Positions 26,790 through 38,920 of a DNA stretch of 64,000 bases are shown here, piece after piece. Both the position numbers and the translations under genes were made by a program. The notes under the pieces were generated by a model. It was not told the DNA's origin and did not search any database. It saw nothing but the letters and a program-made list of their open reading frames with translations. The first letter of the stretch is position 1; the number at the start of each line of letters is the position of its first letter. Origin of the DNA: Symsagittifera roscoffensis (lineage: Eukaryota; Xenacoelomorpha; Acoela; Convolutidae); the NCBI RefSeq assembly GCF_963678635.1, contig NC_087062.1, positions 49,262,552-49,326,551 on the forward strand, written 5' to 3'.

Positions 26790-28413
26790 GGGGCAGGGTT
26801 GTGTGGTCTATTCTCGACTTTAGTTACTTGCATTGCGTGGGGAAGAATACGAACAGCGCTCAACGCACTCGCAGAAAGAGCACCCTGCGGGTGCTCTTTT
26901 TGCTCGAGAACTGTAAGTCGATTTAAATCTTACATATTTCGTCCGAAATTTAACTTTTTTTCTAGTTGTTCTCAGTTAAACTCCCATGATACCTCAAATT
27001 GTATTCCTGGAAGGGCATTTTTATAAGTCACTCTGTGGCTCGATCAATTAACTACCAAATACGTTTTGATTTACGAAATGGACTGTTTCAACGAAAACAA
27101 GTTTTCGGAAACAGTCCAAATTTTAAATTATGATCCCAAATACAAACAAAGAGAAATCTAATGCGTTGGTTAAACTTACAGAGCCCAGCCCATGTTTTTT
27201 TGTTTATTGACTGTTCAAACACATAACAACTATGTTAAAAACAATATTATTAAAATAAAAACAAAACAAATAATCGAGAAAGAAATTTAAGTTTATCAAA
27301 AAAATATGCAAAAAAAATCACTTATTTCTTTTTTTAAGTATCACAAAAAACCTCAGTTTGAAAAAGATGATACCTGAGAGGCCCGTTTTGACGCGTTACT
27401 ACAGTTTAGGCACGTTTTGACTTCGCAACTCACAATGATCGATTAACTTTTACGTTTGTTTTACAAACACGCTTTTTTTTACCACAATCAAAATTTCATT
27501 ACTTCTATACCTCTTGAACAAATTGATGAAAATTTTTGCATCAAAACTAACTTGTCAAGGGTTTTTGAGGTATATAAAAATTGTCTCCAGTTAAATAACG
27601 ATTTTTTGGCTAATTTTTGAAAAAAAATTAAAAAATTTGACAAAAAAAATTTTTTTTTTCAGATTTGGCGATCAAAAAGTGCCTTCTATGATGGACCAGC
27701 AAAAAATTTGTTTTTAGGTCATAAGTTTGGCTCACTAGGGTATACAAACTGGCAAAATGTTTATAATAAAAAAGTTTAGAAGAACAGTGATTTTTTGAAA
27801 AAAAAAGAAAAAAACGTAAAAAAAGCAGTTTTTGGCGGGAAAATTCTCAAAAAAGCAAAAATGAAGTTTTCTCTCTCTTTACTCCAATAAATTAATTCGG
27901 CCACGACAATCATTTTTTGTGATCAGTAAAAATGTCGAAAAACGACCGGAACATTGACTTTTTTGAAATTTGACAAAAAACTTCAAAAAAACCGCAAAAA
28001 AACATCAAAAATCTCGAAAAAATTGCTGAAAAATTTTTGGCAAACAATACACCATTCGATTCCCTTAACTGTGCTTGTGTCCAAAAAAAACATCACTTTT
28101 TCGCATTTTCTCAACCAAAATTGATTTATTGGGGCATTTTTGAAAAAAATCGTGATTTTGACCAAAAAAAACGCCCCTTTTTCCCCAAAAAGTGCAACTC
28201 ATAACATTATTTCGGAAAAACGCCTTCCCAAGTTATATCTTAGAATTTTGTCCTCTACCTACATGCAAAGTTTGAAGAAATTCTATACTGCCGTTTTCGA
28301 GAACTTGAATAATTTTTTTATTTTCCTAATTAGGTATTTTTTCTAGTTGACCGGCAAGGAAACCCTACCCTTGCCTAAAGGATTCACAAAGCCGGACCGC
28401 GACGACCACCTAG
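26790..28413. mobile_element. Family D non-autonomous Helitron-like unit
   Basis: Starts GGGGCAGGGTTGTGTGG. H1 at 26877-26897 is AGAGCACCC-TGC-GGGTGCTCT. H2 at 27079-27118 pairs TGGACTGTTTC with GAAACAGTCCA and has an inner GAAAAC/GTTTTC stem. H3 at 28353-28375 is GGCAAGG/CCTTGCC. The right half (about 27540-28010) is clearly related to the large unit at 51070-51510, which suggests D arose by internal deletion of such an element. Ends in CCACCTAG. No gene. Confidence 0.85.
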
Positions 28414-30918
28414 AGGAAATTGTTTCGCCCCACCCACCCGACCTAAAATTTTACCCACCCACCTGATCAGTCAGTCCGCTTCCACGTCGTTTTTGAAATT
28501 TGATTCATTCCGTAGCTGGAATTGATTAATGGTTTTCCCTAATACATGAAACTTTGACAGACAGATATCCAACTATTTGATAGAGCATTTTTCGAATCAC
28601 TTCTTCAAATAGATTTTCAAAAAAAGCCTAAAAAAAATCATGCGCTTTTATTACATATGTCATCGAAGCAAAAAGAGTACCGTGTTGGTTCCATAAATGG
28701 CTCCCAGTACCCACAATGCTAAGATGCAGGAAAAATACCTTTCTATTAAATTTGAGATACAATGTCTCATGAAGGAAATGGAAACGCTATCCTAGGGTGC
28801 AGGTTTTCTGAAAAAATGGTATCAGCTGAAACATAACAGCACAACATAGCGGCTGCTCTCTATTTCTCTGCTCTTTATTCGAGGTCCCGGATGCCCCTAC
28901 CTGGGACCACAAGGGTCCCAGGGCGCATCCTATAGGGATTAAAGCATCAAACGTACAATCATGAAATGAGAAATTCTAATCACTTATTACAATGTTCCAT
29001 ATTTCATTTTGCTCAGCAATCAGTAAACTGTTGTATTTTTAACTTGAAGATCCTATTATATTATCAAACAAAATTTTTCGATAAAAATTACATTTTCTTT
29101 TAGTTTTTCAAACAATATTTTACAATTTGAAACAAAAAGAAACCTTGCATTTCTTTGCAGTAACTAAGTCAGTGCACTGTAGCTACACTAGTGAATGTAA
29201 AACATAGTTAAAAAAACGGACAACTGAATCTGGTTTTTTAAATTTAATGTTTTTTTGTTCGGCTTTTAAATAGGATCACGTCAATTAATAATTGAAATTG
29301 AGCAAAGACAAGAATATAACACTCGCAATTTTTGTTCAATATTGACTAGAAAAATGATCAAACCACTCTATATTGCCTATGGCAAGCTCAAAACATCCAT
29401 CAAAAACCACTTTTGTTCACTTTTAAAATTGAATTATTTTTCGACCAAAAAAAGTTAGAGATGAAATTGAAAAAAAAACGAAAATTTACTTAATTTGAAA
29501 AAATTGGTGTCAAACTGCCTTATCCATAGAAACACTTTCTATGAACCCATTCAGAAAGGTTTTGTTGAGCAATGCCGAAAAAATTACCCCTTTTGAGAAA
29601 AATTCAAAAAACACATTTTTGGTTAACTCAAAAAAGTGGAAAAAGTGGGAAAAGCGGTCTTCAAAACGAAACCATCCAAAAGTTGCATTAACTAACTGCC
29701 ATTATTTTTAAAATTCAGACCCGCATGCAAAAAATAACGAAAATCCTACGGGAACTTTTTGAGAACAGATTAGTTTCTCCGGAATTTTGGTAGTACTGTT
29801 TTTATTACTATAATTATAATTAAAGTCAAATCTAAAAGTCGTAAAAACTACAATTTTTAATCAATTTTGACAAATAAATGATCAAAACCCACTAAATTGG
29901 CTATGGCAAGTTCGAATATACCATCAGAAACCATTTTTTCCCACTTTTGAAATTTTTCATTTTTTTGAAAATTTATGTTGAGTCACAAACGGGAAAAACC
30001 ATATTTTTTCAAAATGTCAAAAACAGTTGTTCTTTTCAAGTTAGTTCATAAGGTCACATGTTATGAACCTGTTCAGAATGGTTCTCATGTTCAAAGCCAT
30101 ACAAATTACCCATTTTGAGAAAAATTCAAAAAACACCTTTTTGGTTAACTCAAAAAAGTGGAAAAAGTGGAGAAAGGTGTCTTCAAAACGAAACCATCCA
30201 AAAGTGGCATTAACTAACTGCCATTTTTTTGTAAATTCAGACCCGCATGCAAAAATTTACGAAAATCCTACGTGAAGTTTTTGAGAACAGATTAGTTTCT
30301 CGGGAATTTTGGTAGTACTAATTTTATTACTATAATAATAATTAAAGTCAAAACTAAAAGTGGTAAAAACTACAATTTTTAATCAATTTTGACAAATTAA
30401 TGATCAAAACCCACTAAATTGGCTATGGCAAGTTCGAATGTACCATCAGAAACTATTTTTTCCCATTTTTGAAAATTTTCATTTTTTTGAAATTAAATGT
30501 TGAGTCACAAACGGGAAAAAACAAATTTTTTCAAAAAGTCAAAAAAAAATATTCCATTTAAACTAATTCATCAGGCTACACGTTAGGAACCTGTTCAGAA
30601 TGGTTTTCATGATCAAAGCAGCAAAAGTCACCCATTTTGAGAAAAGTCGAAAAAACACCTTTTTAGTTAACTCAAAAAAGTGGAAAAAGTGGGAAAAGGG
30701 GTCTTCAAAATGAAACCATCCAAAAATGGCATTAACAAACTGCCATTATTTTCCAAATTCAGACCCGCATGCAAAAAATTAGGAAATTCTGACGTGCGGT
30801 TTAGCAGAACTCGATAGTTACTAGGAAAATTTACCACTGTAAAAAATTTATTGCCTTTTGACCGGAAGGGGCCCCTACCCCTTCCTAATCGCTTTTTGTG
30901 CTACACGCGACCATCTAG
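28414..30918. mobile_element. Family E non-autonomous Helitron-like unit (single copy here)
   Basis: The only unit of its kind in the window, starting AGGAAATTGTTTCGCCCC. No clear H1 was found. H2 at 28889-28930 has GGATGC/GCATCC and TGGGACC/GGTCCCA stems, as in families B and C. Three internal modules sit near 29542, 30065 and 30590 (spacing 523-525 bp). H3 is GGAAGGGG/CCCCTTCC. Ends in CCATCTAG. No gene. Confidence 0.8.
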
Positions 30919-33126
30919 CACCCTCAAGGTCACGTGACTTACTTTTGTTTTTGGTATTTTCTGAAACCAAAACAGAGCGTGGTCATGCGTCTAAATCATG
31001 GCCTCAAGCAAATACGTGGACTTCTACGCATTCCCATTCGCAATGCGCCCTTCGGGCGCAAATGCCAATGCTCAATTAATTTTGCCAGGTGAAAATTTTT
31101 TAAAGAAAAAATCTGATAAATTTTTACTTAAACTACCACCAAAAAACGCAAAGATTTCAAAGTGTGAAACAATCAGTTTTTGGCTAATACCGGGCATGCA
31201 GTGAGACTGATTTTGGCAAAAATAAAATGGAAAATGAAGGAAATGGAAGGAAAAAATTTGTTCAAACTAAGAACGCAACATCAAAAACTTATTTGATCTC
31301 CGCTTATGTCATAATTCGATCAGGCTGATTTAAGATTTTAAGCGTACAATTTACGGTTACGGCTGCTCCCTCTACAGGTCCCAGAGGGACCGAGTGAGCA
31401 TCCTACCTCGATCCAGGATAACGGATAGTTGTTTTCAATTTTTCACAAAGTTTTTTTCACTAATGCTTGTTTTCAATTCCTCATGAGAAGCTGTATGAAT
31501 TTTAAAAAAATTGATTTTATTAATCAAGGCTTCCAAGAACAACTGATGTTAGGCGGTTACAAAAGCGGTTGGTGAAAACTAGTAAGGGATAATTATGAGA
31601 AAAATTGTAAGTTTTCAAATGAATTTAAAAAGAGTTTTTTTTCTTTTTTCTTTTGTAAATCGGGAGAAATGAATCAGTTTTTTTTAAGTTTTCCTCGCAC
31701 CACCCACTGTTCATAAGTAATGAAGATTCCTGTTCTAGCCGTTTATAAAACTTTGGCAGAAAAAACATCAGAATGATGTAAAATGTTTTAAAAAAAAGAA
31801 AAATTTAAAAATTATGTTTAAAAAAAAAATCAAAAACTTGTAAAATTCAAAATTGAAAAAAAGTGAAAATTAATTGCATATTACGATTCAGCGTACCCAA
31901 CTTAGTGGGTGTAGCATTTTAAATTACCAAAAAATGTTGAAAATTGTAGATTTTATGAAGTTTTCATTTTGGCTATTTTTCCTTGTCGCCTCCACTTGAG
32001 GCACCTTTGAGCCAACTTGAGAAACTGGAACCTAAACAAGCTATACAGATAGTCTGAATGAGCCATTTTCAGCGTGATAACACGCCTGGAAGAAAAAAAA
32101 ATTTCAGAAAAGAAAGAAAATTTTGAACTTTAACCTTTTTTCTTCTTCAAATGGCGATACTTAGAATAATTTTTCAGCTGAAAAGTTCAAAAAAAATCAA
32201 AAAATTCAAATTTTGAAGAAATTTAAAAAAATCTCATCAGTCTGTTCATTGGAGTCTTCGAGGTTCTGGGAGACCTTATCTGGCGACTAACAACAAGTGG
32301 ATCTCTTATTTTAAAATTTTGAGAAAGGTCAAAAAAACATGTTTTTTCGACTTTTTTGACAGAATTTCGAAAGCAATATCTTGGCTAAAAACAAGAATGA
32401 GGGCCTAAAATTAGTACAAACAGTACTCCCACATAAGGTACATTAGGTTGGAAACAAAAAATTTACTCTGACTCAAAAATCGTTTTTTAACTTTATTTCT
32501 GAACAAGAAATTGAAAAGAAATCAAAAACTTAAAAATTTTTTGAAAAAAATGATTGTTTTGAAAAAGTGCCAATTTTTAGCTGAAACTTTTCATTTTAGC
32601 TAATAAAGCCAGAGCAATGCCCTTTAAGCTCAAATAAATTAATTATGCAAATTATTTTCAAGTTTTTTCGTTAAAGCCTTTTATTTTGAAAAAGTATTCA
32701 AAAATGGGTAAAAAAAAGTCAAAAAAATCAATTTTCTCCGATTCAAAAACTTCCACCACCATGATGATTAGTTCGTTAGATAGGACTGTTGAGATCAATT
32801 TAGACTTACTATCATAAAAATATCAAAATTTTTACTTATTTTTGAGAATTAAGCAAAATAAAAACTTTTCCCAAATTGGGCAAAAAGCCCAAATTAGCCC
32901 AAACACCTGTTAAAAATTGTTGGGTCAAAAAATCACAAAAGGAAACCCCTATTCGTTTGACATTTTAGGGCCGCATGCAAAAAATTAGACCAATCTAACC
33001 TGACAATTTCGAGAATCAACTTTTTTGTCAAAATTCTCTAAAGACCAATTTAGGGAGATTACTTGTACCGGTGGGGGCCCTACCCCACCTAAAAAATTTT
33101 TGAAATGCTGGAACGCGGCCACCTAG
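30919..33126. mobile_element. Family B non-autonomous Helitron-like unit
   Basis: Family B start. H1 near 31044-31058 is the perfect GCGCCC-TTC-GGGCGC form. H2 is near 31364-31405 and H3 is GGTGGGG/CCCCACC. Ends in GGCCACCTAG. No gene. Confidence 0.85.
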
Positions 33127-35604
33127 ATCTTTCAGGTCTGCGTCCCACCCGCCCTCCGTGACTTATCTTGCTTCCGAGAAAAGTTTTTTGTTTCACCTTT
33201 ACCCCATCTCAGGTCGGTTAGTCTTGAAAAAAGTCCTACTTGAAACGTTCGCATTCACTTTGCCCCCTACGGGCGCAATGGTGAAGCCAATTTTTTCTTC
33301 TCACTGAACTTCTTCTCCGAACAGTTCACATAAAACATTACTATGGTTTTATCTGAAATTTGCCGTGTCCAGCTGCGACTCCGACTTTTTTCACGTCACT
33401 GGTGTTCCAACAACAGGACCACATGAGATTCCCATTCAGATACTGTCTCAATTTTGAAAATACTGATTTGATTTTTTTTGCCGTTTTTCGCAAAATAAAC
33501 TAATTACTCTATTCGAATTAAAAAAAAATACCGAAAAACACTTAAAGATAGCAAGGCATTATTGTGACTGTCGTCTATATCTGTTCTCTTTGTTGGAGGT
33601 CAATGATGCTCCCTAAGTGGGACCACAAGGGTCCCAGGGAGCATCAGTAAAGGTTTTGGATAGTATGCCATTTTTGATTAAGACAAAATCTTTGACCAAT
33701 TGTGTTTTTTTTTGCACAGTCCCTTATCCACTGCAAATGTAAAGACTAATTTTTGTTAGAAGTTTTAAAAAGTAATAATAACCTTTTCATTTGTGATGAC
33801 TCGTATCACTCATAAATCAATGGAAGGATCTGACTAACCTTCTCAAGCATGGAAATACATCAAAAAGAAAAAACGATTCTGGTTATTTCAGACTGCCTTT
33901 TTTGTTAAATTTCAGATAGATTTTGAAAACTCTTTCTTCAAATTGTATGTCTGCCGAAAAAGAACAAAAATTACAAACTGAAACCATTTTGGTTAAATTA
34001 AGGCTCTTCACCAACCAAACCCGAAATTGCGAAGCTGAAACGAACACACGACAGCCCATTTTATAAGTTTCGTTTTGTTTTTTCAAAACATGTGTCATAT
34101 ATTTTCAAAAGCAATTTATTAAAGTTCATTTTTTACCAGAAAAGTAAGTCCGAAAAAAAAACAGATTTTTAAATACTGTCAAAAAATAAGGTGGCAAGTT
34201 GTTTTACCAATGGAATCATAGTATATGATTAAGTTCAAAATAGTTTTCATTACCATTGACTAGACGCTTACTCAATTTGAGAAATGTCGTTAATAACTTT
34301 TTTGGAAACATAAAAAACGGATAATGGAAAAGTTTTCTTCAAACTTATAGAAAATAATTTTATGAGAAAAACCATTACCAGTATCACGTGTAAATTACGA
34401 GAGTACATTCAGGCCACATGCAAAATTTCAGCAGAAGCACTCAAGCAATTTTCAGAACGAAACAATTGTTCCAGAAATTGACAAAGTAGTATATACACCA
34501 ATTTTACCATAAATCGTCAAAATAAAAAATCGCAAAAACTACAAATTTTATCCAATTTTGACTTTTAAATACTCTATACCGACTAAATTGACTATGCTAA
34601 GCTCGAATCAACCATCAAAAACCATTTTTAATCGTTCTGAATTTTTTAAGTTTTTTTTCATCAAAAAGTTGAGTCAGAAATGGGAAAAAGGTTTTTTTTT
34701 CAGAAAAACAAAAAAAGTTGTTCAAAATCAACTAAAAATCTAAGCCACTATTTTTGAACCTGCTCAGAATGGTTCTGGTGACCGAAGTCGTAGAAAGTAC
34801 CCAATTCGAGGAAATTCGAAAAAACTCTTTTTTCAGCACTTTTAAAAAGTGGAAAAATGTAAAAAATAGTCTTCAAACAAATAGGATGAAAAAGTGATCA
34901 GTAAAAGCATCGATGCCGTGTCAAATGAGGATCGCATGCCAATTTTTGAAACAATCCATCGGGTTTTTTTTAAGAACGAAACCATTTTTTGACAATTTTA
35001 GTAGTAGTATTTACACTAAATAGTACCAAATATGGTCAAAATTCAAAAATACAAAAAACTACAATTTTTATCCAATTTTGACCTTCAAATACTCTATACC
35101 CACTAAATTGGCTATCAGGAGCTCGAATCAACCATCAGAAACCACTTTTAATCACTTTCAAAAATTTTTATTTTTTAAATCAAAATGTTGAGTCAGAAAT
35201 AGGAAAAAACAATTTTTTTCAAAAAGTCAAAAAAAGTTGTCCCAATTGAATAAATTCACTAAGCCACACTCTATGAACCTGTTCAGAATGGTTTTCATGA
35301 CCAAAGCCGTAAAAAGTACCCAATTTGAGAAAATTCGAAAAATCACCTTTTAGTTAACTCAAAAAAGTGGAAAAATCGGGTAAAATGGGCTTCAAACCGA
35401 TAGGATCGAAAAGTGACCTTTATAAGATATGATTGCCGTGTCAAATTAGGGCCGCATGCAAAAAATTAGAAAATTTTAACGGAAACTTTTTGAGAACTTG
35501 ATAAATATGGTCATTTTGGTAAATGTATAATTTTAGAAATTTTTTGTCCGGAAGGGGCCCCTACCCCTTCCTAAATGCTTTTTGTGCTACACGCGACCAT
35601 CTAG
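33127..35604. mobile_element. Family C non-autonomous Helitron-like unit
   Basis: The junction bases are ATCTT before TCAGGTCTGCG. H2 is near 33606-33646. Three internal modules are present. H3 is GGAAGGGG/CCCCTTCC. Ends in CCATCTAG at 35604 and directly abuts the large gene-bearing unit. No gene. Confidence 0.85.
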
Positions 35605-36129
35605 GTCAATCCTTTACCTGCGGTGCAAGAAATTTTTTAGTGAGGTGAGAATCTAATAATGTACGAGTCAAAAATGCGAAATGAGAGTCTTTAATTTTGC
35701 ACACGAACCGTATAGAGTATCCCGAAAATCCCATAGAGCATCATGAATTTTCTAAAAATTTCGTTGTTTAAATGATATATTTTATGCTTCATGTTCAAAT
35801 TCTGAACTCAATTTTTTTTTGCTATGCTAGAAAGTTTATACTTTTTTTGTGTTTAATGGAAAGTTAGTCTTGTCAATGATTTTACACTCAGTTTGTTGGG
35901 TATAAAATCAGTCTTTTTTGTGTTAACGTAGCATTCTGTTTCGAAATTTGTTTAATTTTTGTGAAAATTTCACCAGAAGTACTGGAAAAGTTTCATTAAC
36001 ACCGATTTTACTGGAAAGTGTTGATTATTTTTCATTACATTTATATCAGGTGCATTTATCAATTCTTTTAAATTATGTTTTAGGTTTCAATTCAGTTTGA
36101 TTATTATAGGTGTAAGCTTAAAAATTCAG

Positions 36130-36384
36130 ATGCTATTTTATGATTATTTTAAATTAAAAGTTGAAAAAACTCAATGTTTAACTGAAGATTCAATTTTTGA
36201 AACAGATACAAGTTTGACAACAGAGAATTTTGAACACTATAATCAAAATAAGTTTAACCAGTATTGTACACAGACAAACATTCCTTTACAATTTGATTAT
36301 ATTGAATCAAAATTATTGAAACGTCTTAGAAACGTCACTAAATTAAAGTTATTGCAGTTATCAGCTACACACAAAACAGAATGA
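36130..36384 (+). CDS. Small hypothetical ORF, 84 aa
   Basis: Open frame on the plus strand, opposite to the other genes of the element. The frame is open from at least 36097, just after a possible acceptor (TTTTAG near 36083), so it may be a terminal exon; 36130 is the first ATG. The product is rich in K, L, T and N with no recognised motif. It could be a chance ORF in AT-rich DNA. Confidence 0.25.
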   Translation: MLFYDYFKLKVEKTQCLTEDSIFETDTSLTTENFEHYNQNKFNQYCTQTNIPLQFDYIESKLLKRLRNVTKLKLLQLSATHKTE

Positions 36385-36507
36385 AATTTCAAATTAATGT
36401 AAACATGTCATAATCGAGATACTTCTCAAATTGTAAATCATCCCATCATTTTGAGTTCCGCTATGACTTCGTTGCTTTGTTTGTAAAACCTTTTCTGTTT
36501 CAATTGG

Positions 36508-37820
36508 TTATGAATCCATATCTTGCACGGTTGTGGTGTTTGCGCCTAATTAAACAATTATTTATGTGACTTTCAAACATTTTTACTTCATGAAATCTAA
36601 GCGTTTCAACGCAGAGTTTCACGAAGAGTGAAAACCAAAAAATACGATCGAGTTATCAATAAGGTTAAAATACTTCACACAATTGTAGAAAAAAATTACC
36701 TGCATAAATGTGTTCCTTCTGAGCATCGGTAAGAGCAGTTGCGGGCTCCAATGAAGATACATGAAGTGTAAAATTCATTGTAGTGACACCCTCTTCATTC
36801 AAAGCAGGTTTTAACCAGCCCTTCAACCTGAAGCCTTGACCATCATTGATCAGCTGACACAGCTCTAGTATCTAATCATAGCTAGACTTAAATATATTGT
36901 GAAAAACGGCATGAATTATTGTGTGCACTCTTAAAAGTCTCAAATAAAAATTGCATTTTCTTAGAATGATAACTGACATCTTATGGACTATAGTCAAAAT
37001 AATAAAACACGTTAAATATCAAGCTGCTAACATTGTCTTCCATTAATGGAGTGTCAATGCCGAAATCCGAAAGTGGCAGGCTCAGTATATGCGGCAGAAT
37101 AAAGAACTGTGTGGTTCTTTTTGACGAAAACACGACATCATCTCTCGACATGTCGTTAAATTCGTCGCAGCTGAATACAAATTCTATTACCCAGTGTTTT
37201 TTTGAGTCTGCGGCAACACAAGGACACGATGCTCTTTCGCTTTGACTGTCGCAGAAACGACCGTTACATACTGAATCTATCGGTGCAGCAGAAGCAAAGT
37301 GCATTTTGTTGGAGGTGAAATTGAAAAATGCATAGTGAGGTTTTTCCATGTTACAAGGCGGACGAATATTTATGGGCGCAACATCTTCAGCAAACGGAAT
37401 CAAAGGGTTTTTCGAAGATACCACAGTGTTGTCACCGATGAAATTCATTAACTGAGGGTTAACCAAGTATACCCCATGGCCAGGATGGAGATGATCAGAA
37501 TAACGCAGCATCATTTTGCTTTCCTGAGCATTTTGTGTGAAGATTAAAACCACATGCTGCGATCCATTAACTCCTAGTACAATGAACCTATCGCAGGAGG
37601 GCATATCCTTCAGCGAAGATCCACTCCCATTTCGATTAATCGTCCAAGCTTTCATTTTCTTTACTGACTTGGACGCATGCAGATAAGTTGTTTTAATATA
37701 GAATCGCTTCGATTTGCGGTCATCTACGGCACTAAGTCGTGAAAAATTGATTTCATCATAACTTGCCATAGTAAGGTTTTGGGCGTCTTGAACGCTCATT
37801 TGTGGTTTGAAATGACTCAT
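36508..37820 (-). CDS. Uncharacterised element protein, possibly OB-fold/RPA-like
   Basis: Proposed exons are 37820-37011, 36871-36700 and, less surely, 36545-36508, giving about 339 aa. The ATG at 37820 begins MSHFKPQMSVQ. The first junction (AAC|GTGTTT to ATTAG|ATACTAG) and the donor GCAG|GTAATT keep the frame open. Features seen are a stretch PGHGVYLVNPQLM that looks like OB-fold strand-turn sequence; a cysteine cluster C-x4-C-x8-C-x-C (CNGRFCD to CPC); and, in exon 2, DGQGFRLKGWLKPALNEEG followed by LTDAQKEHIY. Some Helitrons carry RPA70-like single-strand-binding proteins and this order of features would fit, but I do not recognise the family with certainty. It lies downstream of the helicase gene on the same strand. 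Intron 2 contains one of the palindromic micro-elements. Confidence 0.55.
36586..36626 (+). repeat. Palindromic micro-element, copy 1
   Basis: Core variant TCTAAGCGTTTCAACGCAGAG bracketed by arms CTTCATGAAA and TTTCACGAAG, complementary except at one position. It lies in intron 2 of the possible OB-fold gene. Confidence 0.85.
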
Positions 37821-38036
37821 TCTGCTCTCTAAAATCAGTATACAATTCGTTCTCAAAAATTTTCACGCAGATAAAAAAATATCATATAACTGTTTTCTTT
37901 GACTCGTTAAAAAGCGAGTTATATCCTCGTTGCTAGTCCGAGAAATATTTTCTGATAAACTTTTGAAAAAGAAAATCGTTTTGATATACACTTTTGATTC
38001 ATTTTCTTAAATCTATATTCAATGCTAATTTATGTA

Positions 38037-38045
38037 AATATATAC

Positions 38046-38105
<60 letters not shown>

Positions 38106-38130
38106 AAATATATATATATATATGTATATT

Positions 38131-38205
<75 letters not shown>

Positions 38206-38288
38206 GAAGACGCGTTGAATATATATATATATATATATTTTAAATATCTATCTATATATTTATATATATATCTCTCCATATATATATG
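38037..38288. repeat. (TA)n microsatellite
   Basis: Long TA dinucleotide runs with a few ATG/ATT interruptions and a short non-repeat break at about 38201-38220. It lies between the OB-fold-like gene and the helicase 3' end. The 66-codon ORF that crosses it is only the repeat read in frame. Confidence 0.95.
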
Positions 38289-38334
38289 CTAATTTATGAT
38301 TTTACCAGTAAACTCGTAAAATCATAAATAAGCA
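38287..38334. repeat. Long inverted repeat with a minimal loop
   Basis: The two 23-nt arms read TGCTAATTTATGATTTTACC and so on against its complement ending AATCATAAATAAGCA. They have two mismatches and an AA loop at the centre. It adjoins the microsatellite and lacks the TCTAAGCG core of the micro-elements. Confidence 0.8.
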
Positions 38335-38622
38335 TTTCATGTATTTGCTTATTCAGGAAACATACTATGAAACTGATAGTCAGAATAACAACAAGCATAT
38401 GACTCGCATTTTCACCCCGCGAAAATGCTCGCCCGGTTTCTTCGTAAAAACAGTTGTAAAAAAATTTGTCAAGTAAACTTGAATTAAGGGAAAGTCATTG
38501 CTTATTATTATTAGAAGCATGGCTTGAAATAACGAATTAAGAGACAACTTCAAACTTCATACAGAAAATGCTTTTCCAGTTTTTCAATATACATGAATAA
38601 AACAAAATATTGGTCTGAATAA

Positions 38623-38652
38623 CTGAATCTAAGCGTTGCACGCAGAGTTCAG
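38623..38652 (+). repeat. Palindromic micro-element, copy 2
   Basis: Core TCTAAGCGTTGCACGCAGAG between arms CTGAA and TTCAG. It is intergenic, downstream of the helicase stop. This 30-nt stretch is identical to the inner part of copy 3, 258 bp away. Confidence 0.85.
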
Positions 38653-38670
38653 CCAAAATCAGAATAACTT

Positions 38671-38689
38671 GATCCATATGGTATGGATC
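38671..38689. repeat. Short perfect palindrome
   Basis: GATCCATA, spacer TGG, TATGGATC. It lies 20 nt from palindromic micro-element copy 2. Role unknown. Confidence 0.7.
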
Positions 38690-38870
38690 CGCAATCTATC
38701 AATTTAGACCTTTTACAACAAGGGAAAAAAGTAAAATGTTTCACTACTGATAACTAAAACAAACTTTACAAAGCTCATTTTGTTGATTAAATGAAGCAAG
38801 AGTAAATAAAATTCTGTAAATAATATGCCTTTATAATCAATTAACATTAACGAATCAGTTAACCTTTCCA

Positions 38871-38920
38871 GCTCCAACGACTGAATCTAAGCGTTGCACG
38901 CAGAGTTCAGTCGAAGGAGC
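38871..38920 (+). repeat. Palindromic micro-element, copy 3 (longest arms)
   Basis: Core TCTAAGCGTTGCACGCAGAG between 15-nt arms GCTCCAACGACTGAA and TTCAGTCGAAGGAGC, with 13 of 15 positions complementary. It abuts the stop codon of the helicase (38921-38923). Confidence 0.9.

Noticed and set aside
28343-28346. Additional CTAG about 70 bp before the junction of D units
   Set aside because: It lacks the preceding CCAC/CCAT and no unit starts after it; it lies just upstream of H3.
38092-38292. ORF of 66 codons rich in Ile and Tyr
   Set aside because: It is a TA microsatellite read in frame.
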